This document shows positions 1-5,442 of a DNA stretch of 6,843 nt, piece by piece (the first letter of the stretch is position 1; every line of letters begins with the position of its first letter). Source of the DNA: an uncultured Oscillospiraceae bacterium (GTDB lineage Bacteria > Bacillota > Clostridia > Oscillospirales > Oscillospiraceae); contig CAKTPR010000106.1 in NCBI GenBank assembly GCA_934591725.1, positions 1 through 6,843 of the forward strand, in the 5' to 3' direction. Position numbers and translations under genes: made by a program. The notes under the pieces were generated by a model. The model saw only the letters and a list, made by a program, of their open reading frames with translations. It did no database searches and was not told the DNA's origin.

Positions 1-1521
1 CTGGACTTCGGCTCCGCGCGTCTGCAGAACGCAAGCGGCGAGCTTAGCCTGTCCATCATGCTCAAGCCCGGCTATGCGCCGATGGAGCAGTACAGCACGC
101 ACGGGGAGCAGGGCGCGTGGACGGATGTCTACGCCATGAGCGCGACGATATACAAGCTCATAACCGGCAAGACCCCGCCGGCCTCGACCGACAGAATATT
201 TGACGACACGATAGCGCGCCCCTCATCTCTCGGCGTGAAGATAACTCCCGAGCAGGAAGCGGCGCTGATGCGCGGTCTTGCTCTGCGTGCCTCGGACAGG
301 ACGCAGACGATGGCTGAGCTTGCCGAAAGCCTGAGAGAGAAGAGAGCAAGCCCGCCGAAGCCTGCAAAGCCGCCGAGAACCGATAAGAACAAAAAGCCGG
401 TAAAGGAGCAGAAAGAGAAGAAACCGCCGAAACCGGCAGTTGATCTGAAGAAAAAGACTGCCCCGGCCAAACCGGCGGAGGAAAACAAAAAGGCGGGAAA
501 GCCTGCGCTGCCAAAGAAGCGCCTGCTCATCATCGCGGCGGTGCTGCTTGCGGTTCTGGCGCTGTGCCTCACGGTTCCAAAGGCAATAAACACTGCGGGC
601 GAGAATAATGTTGAGGACGTGCAGGATACGCACCTTGCCGAGCTTGCCGCCGCGCGGGCGGAGCTTGCCTGCCACGAAGAGAAGACCATCAGCGCGGGTT
701 GTGATTTTACAGCGGCTGTGAGAACTACTGGTACAGTAATTACTGGCGCATTTGATTACATTAGTTCGACTATGTACGACCAATTTGACATCGGAGAATG
801 GACGGATATTACAGCCGTCAGTACAGGACTCTATTACACTGTGGGCTTGAAAGCGGATGGCACGGTAGTTGCCGTAGGCGATAACGAAAGCGGACAGTGT
901 AACGTCGGTGTTTGGAAAGACATCGTGGCCATAAGTGCCGGCATTGACCATACTGTGGGGTTGAAAGCGGATGGCACAGTAGTTGCCGTAGGCAACAACA
1001 GAAGCGGCCAGTGCAACATCGGTGATTGGAAAGACATTGTGGCCGTCAGTGCCGGCAGCGGCTATACTGTGGGTCTGAAAGCGGATGGTACTGTTGCTGC
1101 CTTAGGCAGCAACTATTATGGCCAGTGCGATGTCAGTGACTGGACAGATATCGTTGCTGTGAGCGCGGGTATGTATCATACCGTAGGACTGAAACTGGAC
1201 GGTACCGTAGTTGCGGCGGGAAGCAATAGTGACAACAAGTGCGGCGTTTCCGGCTGGACAGATATCGTTGCAGTAAGCGCAGGTGACAGCCATACTGTGG
1301 GTCTGAAAGCGGATGGCACGGTAGTTGCCGTAGGCAACAACGGGAATGGTCAGTGTAATGTCGGCGGTTGGAAAGATATCGCAGCCATAAGTGCCGGAAT
1401 TGGCCATACTGTGGGGTTGAAATCAGACGGCAGCGCTGTTGTAATGGGCAGCAGCTATTACAAATACGGCCAGAGTGACATTTCCGAATGGACAGGTATC
1501 AAGCTGCCGGAGGGCAGATAA
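1..1521 (+). CDS. Membrane Ser/Thr protein kinase with external RCC1-like propeller (5' end missing)
   Basis: The reading frame is open from base 1, so the start and the N-lobe and catalytic loop of the kinase lie outside the window. Visible residues (numbered from base 1) begin with the Mg-binding DFG motif (LDFGSAR, 1-7). The P+1/APE-like segment GYAPMEQY (24-31), the helix-F Asp (D42 in TDVYA) and the subdomain XI Arg (R100) follow, which is the C-lobe of a Hanks-type kinase. A linker very rich in Lys and Pro (about 116-171) leads to one hydrophobic helix (about 175-192) preceded by KKR, giving a cytoplasmic kinase and an outside C-terminus. Residues about 228-500 form one degenerate and six clear RCC1-like repeats. 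Inferred role: phosphorylation signalling in response to something bound by the propeller; ligand and substrates are unknown. The architecture resembles PASTA receptor kinases with the sensor replaced. The stop is TAA at 1519-1521, and a terminator follows. Confidence 0.88.
   Translation: MDFGSARLQNASGELSLSIMLKPGYAPMEQYSTHGEQGAWTDVYAMSATIYKLITGKTPPASTDRIFDDTIARPSSLGVKITPEQEAALMRGLALRASDRTQTMAELAESLREKRASPPKPAKPPRTDKNKKPVKEQKEKKPPKPAVDLKKKTAPAKPAEENKKAGKPALPKKRLLIIAAVLLAVLALCLTVPKAINTAGENNVEDVQDTHLAELAAARAELACHEEKTISAGCDFTAAVRTTGTVITGAFDYISSTMYDQFDIGEWTDITAVSTGLYYTVGLKADGTVVAVGDNESGQCNVGVWKDIVAISAGIDHTVGLKADGTVVAVGNNRSGQCNIGDWKDIVAVSAGSGYTVGLKADGTVAALGSNYYGQCDVSDWTDIVAVSAGMYHTVGLKLDGTVVAAGSNSDNKCGVSGWTDIVAVSAGDSHTVGLKADGTVVAVGNNGNGQCNVGGWKDIAAISAGIGHTVGLKSDGSAVVMGSSYYKYGQSDISEWTGIKLPEGR
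799..1488 (+). repeat. Tandem 114-bp coding repeats (six units) encoding RCC1-like blades
   Basis: Six consecutive units each start with a Trp codon followed by (T/K)DI.AVSAG, then HTVGLKADGTV, then GQC. Units are 799-912, 913-1026, 1027-1140, 1141-1254, 1255-1368 (114 bp, 38 residues each) and 1369-1488 (120 bp, 40 residues). A divergent unit lies just upstream (about 685-798), so seven blades are plausible, matching the seven-bladed propeller of RCC1. Units one and five share an identical 32-bp stretch (848-879 and 1304-1335), which suggests recent duplication or gene conversion. The repeat region is less GC-rich than the kinase part: I count 49 of 120 G+C at 721-840 against 39 of 60 at 241-300. 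Confidence 0.92.
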
Positions 1522-1527
1522 CACAAA

Positions 1528-1617
1528 GCGACGGAGGAACTGCGCAGGAAAGCCAAGGTTTTATCCCCTCAGTCGCTTACGCGACAGCTCCCCTTGAAAA
1601 ACAAGGGGAGCCTTTTT
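1528..1617 (+). repeat. Double-hairpin intergenic element, possibly a dispersed repeat
   Basis: Directly after the kinase stop there is a compact set of inverted repeats. gcgacggagg (1528-1537) can pair with cctcagtcgc (1567-1576) with one mismatch. gtcgc-ttac-gcgac (1572-1585) is an alternative small hairpin, and a 10-bp hairpin follows at 1587-1611. The phrase 'cctcagtcgc..gcgacagctcccc' resembles palindromic intergenic elements that I recall as abundant in gut Ruminococcaceae genomes. That family assignment is from memory and cannot be tested within one window, because only one copy is present here. Confidence 0.5.
1587..1617 (+). terminator. Rho-independent terminator of the kinase gene
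   Basis: A perfect 10-bp stem (gctccccttg 1587-1596, caaggggagc 1602-1611) with an AAAAA loop is followed by CTTTTTA (T run 1613-1617). It lies 65 bp after the kinase stop and points rightward. On the opposite strand no T run follows the stem (the run of A becomes the loop's T), so it should mainly stop rightward transcription before it runs against the leftward gene at 1708. Confidence 0.85.
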
Positions 1618-1707
1618 ACGCTTCCGGACGGCATTGCTGCTGACGGTTTCATTCGAGAAACCAGCGGGATCTTTGGCCGTCATTTCAATATTTCCATCTC
1701 AATAGTA

Positions 1708-2256
1708 TTACGCCATGGAGACATAGCCGCTGCCGTCGGAGTAAAGGACGGGAGCCATGCCGGTGACGAGGAGGATCATGTCGTCCTCGTTCGTCTCGCT
1801 GCCGGTGCGGCTGTACTGCGTCCTGAACTCTACGCTGCGGCTGAGATAGCCGCTCACCGCCCATGTGGGCATGGTATTGCGGATGTAGCTGTCAAGGCCG
1901 GTCTGAAATTCAGCACTGTCGGGGACATTACCGAGACGCACACCGCCGACGTATACGGCGCTGTTGACCGTCACGCCGGGCGTCGAGCGCAGGAGCGTGT
2001 CGGCAAGCTCCGCACGGCTGCCGTCGGGACGCGACAGGCTCAGCATATAACGCCGCGCCGTCTCCGGCATGTCGGCAGAGCCGGGCAGTATCTCCTCCGC
2101 GGCGCGCTCCGCCGCCGTCACGGCGATGTCCGCCGAAGCCGGGGAAAAGCTGCCGGGCACAGTCTCGCCGTCCACGGTCAGGCGGCAGCAGACACGCAGA
2201 TTCGAGAACGCCATGAACATCAGCGCAAGCACGAGAAGCGCAAGTTTTTTATACAC
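1708..2256 (-). CDS. Small exported or membrane-anchored protein of unknown function
   Basis: A 182-residue protein begins with GTG at 2256-2254. The frame stays open upstream, but this start has GGAGGTGG placed 6 nt ahead, and it puts a signal-like N-terminus (VYKKLALLVLALMFMAFSNL) at the very front. The following RVCC is not a good lipobox, so an uncleaved anchor or an ordinary signal peptide are both possible. The rest is soluble and mixed: TVDGETVPG near residue 27, an Ala/Glu-rich helix, and a second segment VYVGGVRLGNVPDSAEF. Paired 'VDG/VGG plus helix' units vaguely recall N-terminal regions of clostridial M23 peptidases, but no catalytic motif is present and I assign no function. It lies 71 bp after the ssb-like gene on the same strand, so co-transcription is likely. 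A long open frame on the other strand is an antisense shadow. Confidence 0.72.
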   Translation of the reverse strand: MYKKLALLVLALMFMAFSNLRVCCRLTVDGETVPGSFSPASADIAVTAAERAAEEILPGSADMPETARRYMLSLSRPDGSRAELADTLLRSTPGVTVNSAVYVGGVRLGNVPDSAEFQTGLDSYIRNTMPTWAVSGYLSRSVEFRTQYSRTGSETNEDDMILLVTGMAPVLYSDGSGYVSMA

Positions 2257-2268
2257 GAAACCACCTCC

Positions 2269-2285
2269 AGAGTTAACATAACTCT
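2269..2285. promoter_or_regulatory. Perfect 7-bp inverted repeat just upstream of the exported gene's RBS
   Basis: agagtta-aca-taactct is a perfect palindrome with a 3-nt spacer. It abuts the ribosome binding site (complement of 2259-2266) of the leftward exported-protein gene. It could be a protein operator or a small mRNA hairpin affecting translation. No function can be read from sequence alone. Confidence 0.35.
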
Positions 2286-2313
2286 TTATTTGGCTCCGGT
2301 CAAGGGCTTCGAC

Positions 2314-2334
2314 AAAAGCAGTGCGTATCACTGC
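2314..2334 (-). terminator. Possible weak terminator or attenuator after the ssb-like gene
   Basis: On the leftward strand a 6-bp stem (gcagtg/cactgc with loop atacg, 2334-2318) overlaps the ssb-like stop codon and is followed by TTTT (2317-2314). The stem is short and the T run brief, so it would at most reduce read-through into the exported-protein gene. Confidence 0.3.
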
Positions 2335-2963
2335 AAAGCTTCTGTTTTTATCGCGGCGGCCACGGTTTCGGCCTGAATGACGGACACCTCAAAGGCCGTG
2401 CGCTCGACGGGGCCGTCATCGGTCATCTTTATGTAACGGCGGCTCTGTATCCGCCCTTCGAGCTTCACCTGCGTGCCGACTGTCCACATTGCAGCCTCCC
2501 GCGCCTTGAGCCCCCAGCAGATGCAGGGCAGGTAATCCGAGCGGCCGTAGCGGCGGTTCACGGCGAGCATCAGGTCGCAGATATCGCGCCCCATCGGGGT
2601 TATGCGCAGGTTAGGCTCCTTGCACAGCGCCCCTGTCAGGCGCACGGTGTTTTCGTCAGGTTCATTGCACAGCTCTATCTCCTTTGCGAGCACGGTTATG
2701 ACGAGCTTTGCCCCCTCGCCGCGGCGGTTATTGAATGTGCGCAGCTGGCCGGTGACAGCGATATGCTCCGCTTCGCACAGCTCCGTCTGCTCCAGCAGCT
2801 CGCGGCTGACGACGATATTGACGGTGTCGGTATTGCCGGAGAGCCGGCGCACCTCCAGAGGGAAGGAGTAAAATACCTGTCCGCGCCCGGTGTGGGAATA
2901 GGCCGGGGCGCCGGCAAGCGTACCGCAGAGTCGGGTGTAATTGTTTTCGTATATCATGTCCAT
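2328..2963 (-). CDS. Single-stranded DNA-binding-like protein with two OB folds
   Basis: A 211-residue protein shows two OB-fold-like units: about 8-98 (NNYTRLCGTLAG, PLEVRR, VSRELLE, VTGQLRTF) and about 106-197 (NTVRLTGALCKEPNLR, GRDICDLMLAVNRR, CICWGLKARE, VKLEGRIQSRRY). The second matches the bacterial SSB signature closely, with the pattern L.G.L...P..R.T..G and the final EGR strand. Canonical SSB has one OB fold plus a disordered tail ending in an acidic DDDIPF-like tip. This protein has two folds and ends in KTEALQ, so it is probably an accessory SSB-type protein and not the main replicative SSB. I chose ATG at 2963-2961; ATG at 2957-2955 and TTG at 2996-2994 are alternatives, and none has a strong ribosome binding site (AAAAGGA lies about 11 nt before the first). 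It is divergent from deoC and is probably followed in the same transcript by the exported gene. Confidence 0.85.
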   Translation of the reverse strand: MDMIYENNYTRLCGTLAGAPAYSHTGRGQVFYSFPLEVRRLSGNTDTVNIVVSRELLEQTELCEAEHIAVTGQLRTFNNRRGEGAKLVITVLAKEIELCNEPDENTVRLTGALCKEPNLRITPMGRDICDLMLAVNRRYGRSDYLPCICWGLKAREAAMWTVGTQVKLEGRIQSRRYIKMTDDGPVERTAFEVSVIQAETVAAAIKTEALQ

Positions 2964-3015
2964 GGTCGGAGCCGTCCTTTTCGTTGAGATAGTCAATCAT
3001 ATTCCGGACGCGCAC

Positions 3016-3044
3016 TTGATTATGACCCGCGAAACGTATATAAT
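3016..3044 (+). promoter_or_regulatory. Sigma-A-type promoter of deoC
   Basis: The -35 element TTGATT (3016-3021) and a perfect -10 TATAAT (3039-3044) are separated by exactly 17 bp. Transcription would start near 3051, giving a very short leader before the deoC ribosome binding site at 3063-3068. No terminator or riboswitch fits in this leader, so regulation, if any, would act on the promoter. Confidence 0.85.
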
Positions 3045-3049
3045 GTCAG
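3019..3049 (-). promoter_or_regulatory. Possible weak leftward promoter for the ssb-like gene
   Basis: Reading leftward, CTGACA (complement of 3044-3049) and CATAAT (complement of 3019-3024) are 19 bp apart, or TCATAA at 18 bp. The elements overlap the deoC promoter almost completely. The leftward operon must start somewhere between its first codon and deoC, and this is the best match I see, though the spacing is not ideal. Confidence 0.28.
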
Positions 3050-3075
3050 TACTATATATGAAAAGGAGCCATATT

Positions 3076-3759
3076 ATGGACATCAAGGATATACTGGAAA
3101 AATGCGACCACACCCTCCTGCGCGTCGACTGCACGAGCGAGGAGATCAGAAAGCTCTGCGACCAGGCGATAAAGTATAACTGCGCGAGCGTGTGCATCCC
3201 GCCCTGCCACGTTGCGGGCGCGAAGCGCTACGTCGGCGATAAGCTGAAGATATGCACGGTCATCGGCTTCCCGAACGGCTACATGACGAGCGCCGTCAAG
3301 GCCTTTGAGGCCGCCGACGCGATAAAGAACGGCGCAGACGAGATAGACATGGTGATAAACCTCTCCATGGTCAAGGACGGCTGCTGGGTCGATGTGGCAA
3401 ACGATATCCGCGCCGTGCGCGAGGCGACGCGCGGGAAGATACTCAAGGTCATAATCGAGTGCTGCCTGCTGACGGACGAGGAGAAGATACACATGTGCCG
3501 CATAGTCACCGACTGCGGCGCGGACTTCATCAAGACCTCCACCGGCTTTTCCAAGGGCGGCGCGACGCGCGAGGATGTGAAGCTCATGCGCGAAAACTGT
3601 CCCGCCTCCGTCAAGGTCAAGGCGGCCGGCGGCATCTCCTCCCTCAAGGACGCGGAGGACTTCATCGAGCTCGGCGCGGAGCGCCTTGGGACGAGCCGCA
3701 TAGTAAAGCTCGCGATGGAGCTTGAGAACGAAGCCGGCGCACCGAACGAGAACTACTGA
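3076..3759 (+). CDS. deoC: Deoxyribose-phosphate aldolase
   Basis: DeoC cleaves 2-deoxy-D-ribose 5-phosphate to acetaldehyde and glyceraldehyde 3-phosphate in the cytoplasm, the last step of deoxynucleoside breakdown. The 227-residue length fits the family (about 220). All key motifs are present in a TIM-barrel order: VIGFPNG, DEIDMVIN with the catalytic-relay Asp (D91), ADFIKTSTGF with the Schiff-base Lys (K153), and VKVKAAGGI with the second active-site Lys (K182). The ATG at 3076 is supported by AAGGAG at 3063-3068 with 7-nt spacing and by the family N-terminus. Open frame further upstream overlaps the promoter and is not coding. The gene stands alone: no phosphopentomutase, nucleoside phosphorylase or DeoR-type regulator is next to it. 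Its last 7 bp overlap the end of the opposing membrane-protein gene. Confidence 0.97.
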   Translation: MDIKDILEKCDHTLLRVDCTSEEIRKLCDQAIKYNCASVCIPPCHVAGAKRYVGDKLKICTVIGFPNGYMTSAVKAFEAADAIKNGADEIDMVINLSMVKDGCWVDVANDIRAVREATRGKILKVIIECCLLTDEEKIHMCRIVTDCGADFIKTSTGFSKGGATREDVKLMRENCPASVKVKAAGGISSLKDAEDFIELGAERLGTSRIVKLAMELENEAGAPNENY

Positions 3760-4121
3760 GACAGCATTTTCCTGATGCGGCTGCACAGCCAGAGTCCGGG
3801 CACGGACAGCAGCAGCCACAGCAGCGCAAAGCGCGGGCATATCTGGCCGAGGAGGTTCAGCCCCTCGGCGGAGTAATCCCACACGTTCCAGCCGAGGCGC
3901 AGGTTCACAAGGCAGCCGGTATAGAACTCCGCCGTGCATATCGCGGCGGAGCTCAGCACGCACTTTTTCGCAAGGCACAGCGGCAGGCCGGAGATCATGT
4001 ACATCATGAGAAAGCACAGCCCGCCGCAGAGCACCATGCTCCAATGCGTCCAGCCGCGCCAAAGTATCTCTATAAGGCCGTAGAGCAGCCCGCCCGCGGC
4101 ATAGATGAACAAATATTGCAT
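3753..4121 (-). CDS. Small four-helix membrane protein, PF06541-like (putative ABC transporter permease family)
   Basis: A 122-residue protein is almost entirely hydrophobic, with about four membrane helices (roughly 2-20, 26-46, 54-74 and 94-115). The segment NVWDYS (79-84) followed by GLNLLGQICPRFALLW (87-102) is the signature of the clostridial family usually labelled 'putative ABC transporter permease' (PF06541). That name is not backed by known biochemistry, and no ATPase partner gene is nearby, so a transport role is unproven. ATG at 4121-4119 is chosen because GGAGG lies 7 nt ahead. A GTG two codons upstream is too close to that site. Its 3' end overlaps the 3' end of deoC tail to tail, with no terminator visible between the two genes. 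Confidence 0.8.
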   Translation of the reverse strand: MQYLFIYAAGGLLYGLIEILWRGWTHWSMVLCGGLCFLMMYMISGLPLCLAKKCVLSSAAICTAEFYTGCLVNLRLGWNVWDYSAEGLNLLGQICPRFALLWLLLSVPGLWLCSRIRKMLSQ

Positions 4122-4192
4122 AAGCACGCCTCCGTTTCTGTTTATAGTTTCTCCGGATCATCCCGATTTAATATTGTCCCGATGGAGTTTTT

Positions 4193-5254
4193 ATGGGTAA
4201 CACAAAATCGATCGCGCTGATAAATAAATACCGCGGGCAGATAATGGGTGTTTCCGCAATATGCATCGTCTTCTTCCACCTCTGGCAGCGTCTGCTCAGC
4301 CCCGATTCTCCGCTCAGGCTCCTGTATTGGCTGGAGCGCGGCATCAGCGGGATGGGCTATTTCGGAGTGGATATCTTCTTCCTGCTGTCAGGCGTCGGGC
4401 TGAGCTACGCCATAGGCAAGTACAGCCTGAAGGAGTTCTGGCTGCGCAGGTTCAGAAGGCTCGTCGTGCCCGTGCTGGTCGTTTCACTGATACAGTGGGC
4501 CAAGGAGGGCTGGACGGTGCTGTACTATCTGTTCGGCCTGTCCGGCATCGGCTTTTTCATAAAGCGGCACTACTTCCTGTGGTTCATCTCGGCCATCACT
4601 GCGACATACCTGCTCTTTCCGCTCTACTGGCGCTTCTTCTCCCGCAGCCGCGCGAAGCTTCGCTTTACGGCGCTGTTCGCCGCGGTGTGGTACCTGTGCT
4701 CGATACCACTGGCCGGGGTGCTCAAGCCCATCGTATTCCTGTTCTTAAACCGGGTGCCGTCCTTCGTGCTCGGCGTTCTTCTCGGCTGGCAGCAGCAGAA
4801 CGGCGGGCTGAAGATGAGCCGCCGCGCGGTCAATACCGCCGCAGCCGTTTCCGCCGCAGCGGGGCTTATCCTCGGCGCGGTATGTACCTTCGGCGAGACC
4901 GCGTTTTTCAGGCCGCCTTACAACAGCACCTTTCCCGGCCTGCTTATCGCCTTCGGCTTCACCGCTCTGCTTGCAGAGCTGGGCGAGCTGCTTGACCGCG
5001 GCGGCAGAGCGGCGCGCGGCGTCAACGGATTCTTCGGCTTTTACGGGCGCATCAGCCTTGAGATATACTGCGTTCAGGAATTTTTAGGCCCGATCGCAGC
5101 GGACGCGGCACGCACGCTTGGCTGCGGGAGCATGGCGGTAAACCTCGTGCAGCTCGCCGCGGTCACATTATCCGCATGGCTGCTGCATATACTGGCTGAC
5201 AGAGTCCTTGCCCTGACAGGCAGGCTGCATTCCCGCGCAAAATGCGCCGGATAA
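4193..5254 (+). CDS. Acyltransferase-3 family integral membrane protein
   Basis: A 353-residue protein with about ten hydrophobic segments belongs to the acyltransferase-3 family (PF01757), whose members move acetyl or other acyl groups onto peptidoglycan, polysaccharides or lipids at the membrane. Family marks are YRGQIMGVSAICIVFFH near the N-terminus with the key His (H29), then YFGVDIFFLLSG (56-67) and the Arg-rich FWLRRFRRLVVP. A C-terminal extracellular SGNH domain, found in OatA-type enzymes, is absent, so this is the membrane-only form. The acceptor cannot be deduced. ATG 4193 has GGAG five bases ahead. The 71-bp gap to the divergent PF06541-like gene must hold its promoter, but I see no clear -35/-10 pair. 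The gene ends 13 bp before the infC operon promoter, and no terminator is visible in between. Confidence 0.9.
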   Translation: MGNTKSIALINKYRGQIMGVSAICIVFFHLWQRLLSPDSPLRLLYWLERGISGMGYFGVDIFFLLSGVGLSYAIGKYSLKEFWLRRFRRLVVPVLVVSLIQWAKEGWTVLYYLFGLSGIGFFIKRHYFLWFISAITATYLLFPLYWRFFSRSRAKLRFTALFAAVWYLCSIPLAGVLKPIVFLFLNRVPSFVLGVLLGWQQQNGGLKMSRRAVNTAAAVSAAAGLILGAVCTFGETAFFRPPYNSTFPGLLIAFGFTALLAELGELLDRGGRAARGVNGFFGFYGRISLEIYCVQEFLGPIAADAARTLGCGSMAVNLVQLAAVTLSAWLLHILADRVLALTGRLHSRAKCAG

Positions 5255-5267
5255 CGCAAAAAAAGCC

Positions 5268-5296
5268 TTGACATTACGGGCAAAAGCTGTTATATT
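5268..5296 (+). promoter_or_regulatory. Promoter of the infC-rpmI-rplT operon
   Basis: A perfect -35 TTGACA (5268-5273) is followed after 17 bp by TATATT (5291-5296). The start of transcription is expected around 5303, giving an untranslated leader of roughly 150 nt before infC. This is one of the strongest promoters in the window, as expected for a translation operon. Confidence 0.92.
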
Positions 5297-5302
5297 ATCT
5301 AA

Positions 5303-5440
5303 GCTAAAACAAAGTAGGCGCGGTGTCCGCCGTCCTCACCCGGCAGCAAAAGGCTGGCCGAGGTCAATAAAAGCACGACTCCAAGGAGCCTGAATGTGTT
5401 TTTACGCGCGGATGCCGATGCTCCGCGCTTTTTATTTTTT
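5303..5440 (+). promoter_or_regulatory. Structured leader of the infC operon (L20-leader-like attenuator)
   Basis: The leader contains a stem cggcagc-aaaag-gctggccg with one bulged G (5341-5360), a small ctcc/ggag hairpin (5379-5388), and a final intrinsic terminator before the infC ribosome binding site. In Bacillus subtilis and other Firmicutes, free ribosomal protein L20 binds such a leader, which mimics its 23S rRNA site, and causes premature termination of infC-rpmI-rplT. Position, gene order and terminator all agree with that system here. I did not align it to the Rfam L20 leader model, so the class is inferred. GCGCGG at 5318-5323 repeats most of the terminator's left arm, so it could pair with the right arm as an alternative, antiterminating structure. 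Confidence 0.75.
5406..5440 (+). terminator. Attenuator terminator in the infC leader
   Basis: A 7-bp GC-only-but-one stem (gcgcgga 5406-5412, tccgcgc 5422-5428) with a 9-nt loop runs directly into TTTTTATTTTTT (5429-5440). Only three bases separate the T run from the GGAGG of infC, so this is an attenuator in front of the operon; it is too close to infC to be the end of the upstream gene's transcript alone. Confidence 0.88.
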
Positions 5441-5442
5441 CC

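Noticed and set aside
799..1488. CRISPR-like regular repeat spacing
   Set aside because: The 114-bp periodicity is a coding repeat in one open frame with a conserved protein motif. There are no alternating unique spacers.
1645..1662. Hairpin ggtttc-attcga-gaaacc downstream of the leftward exported gene
   Set aside because: It could be a weak transcript end, but there is no T run on either strand and the stem is only 6 bp.
1594..2376. Long rightward open frame (about 260 codons) across the exported-protein gene
   Set aside because: It starts inside the terminator hairpin, has no ribosome binding site and is rich in His/Arg as expected for an antisense shadow of GC-rich code. The leftward frame has a signal-like N-terminus and a strong binding site.
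2941..3075. N-terminal extension of deoC from ATG 2941
   Set aside because: It would span the promoter TTGATT-17-TATAAT and the ribosome binding site, and family members begin near the ATG at 3076.
3052..4161. Leftward open frame of 369 codons antisense to deoC
   Set aside because: It is the Arg/Ala/His-rich shadow of a fully motif-supported deoC gene on the other strand and has no start signals.
4141..4174. Promoters in the gap between the PF06541-like gene and the acyltransferase gene (TATAAA leftward, TAATAT rightward)
   Set aside because: The leftward -10 would place the start of transcription on the ribosome binding site, and the rightward one has no matching -35. AT-rich words alone are not enough.
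4261..4995. Second rightward frame of 244 codons inside the acyltransferase gene
   Set aside because: The true frame shows acyltransferase-3 motifs and membrane helices; this one is an Arg-rich out-of-frame shadow.
5235..5247. Small hairpin gcgca-aaa-tgcgc at the end of the acyltransferase gene
   Set aside because: The stem is only 5 bp, lies within the coding sequence and is followed by a run of A and not T on the coding strand, so it is not a terminator.
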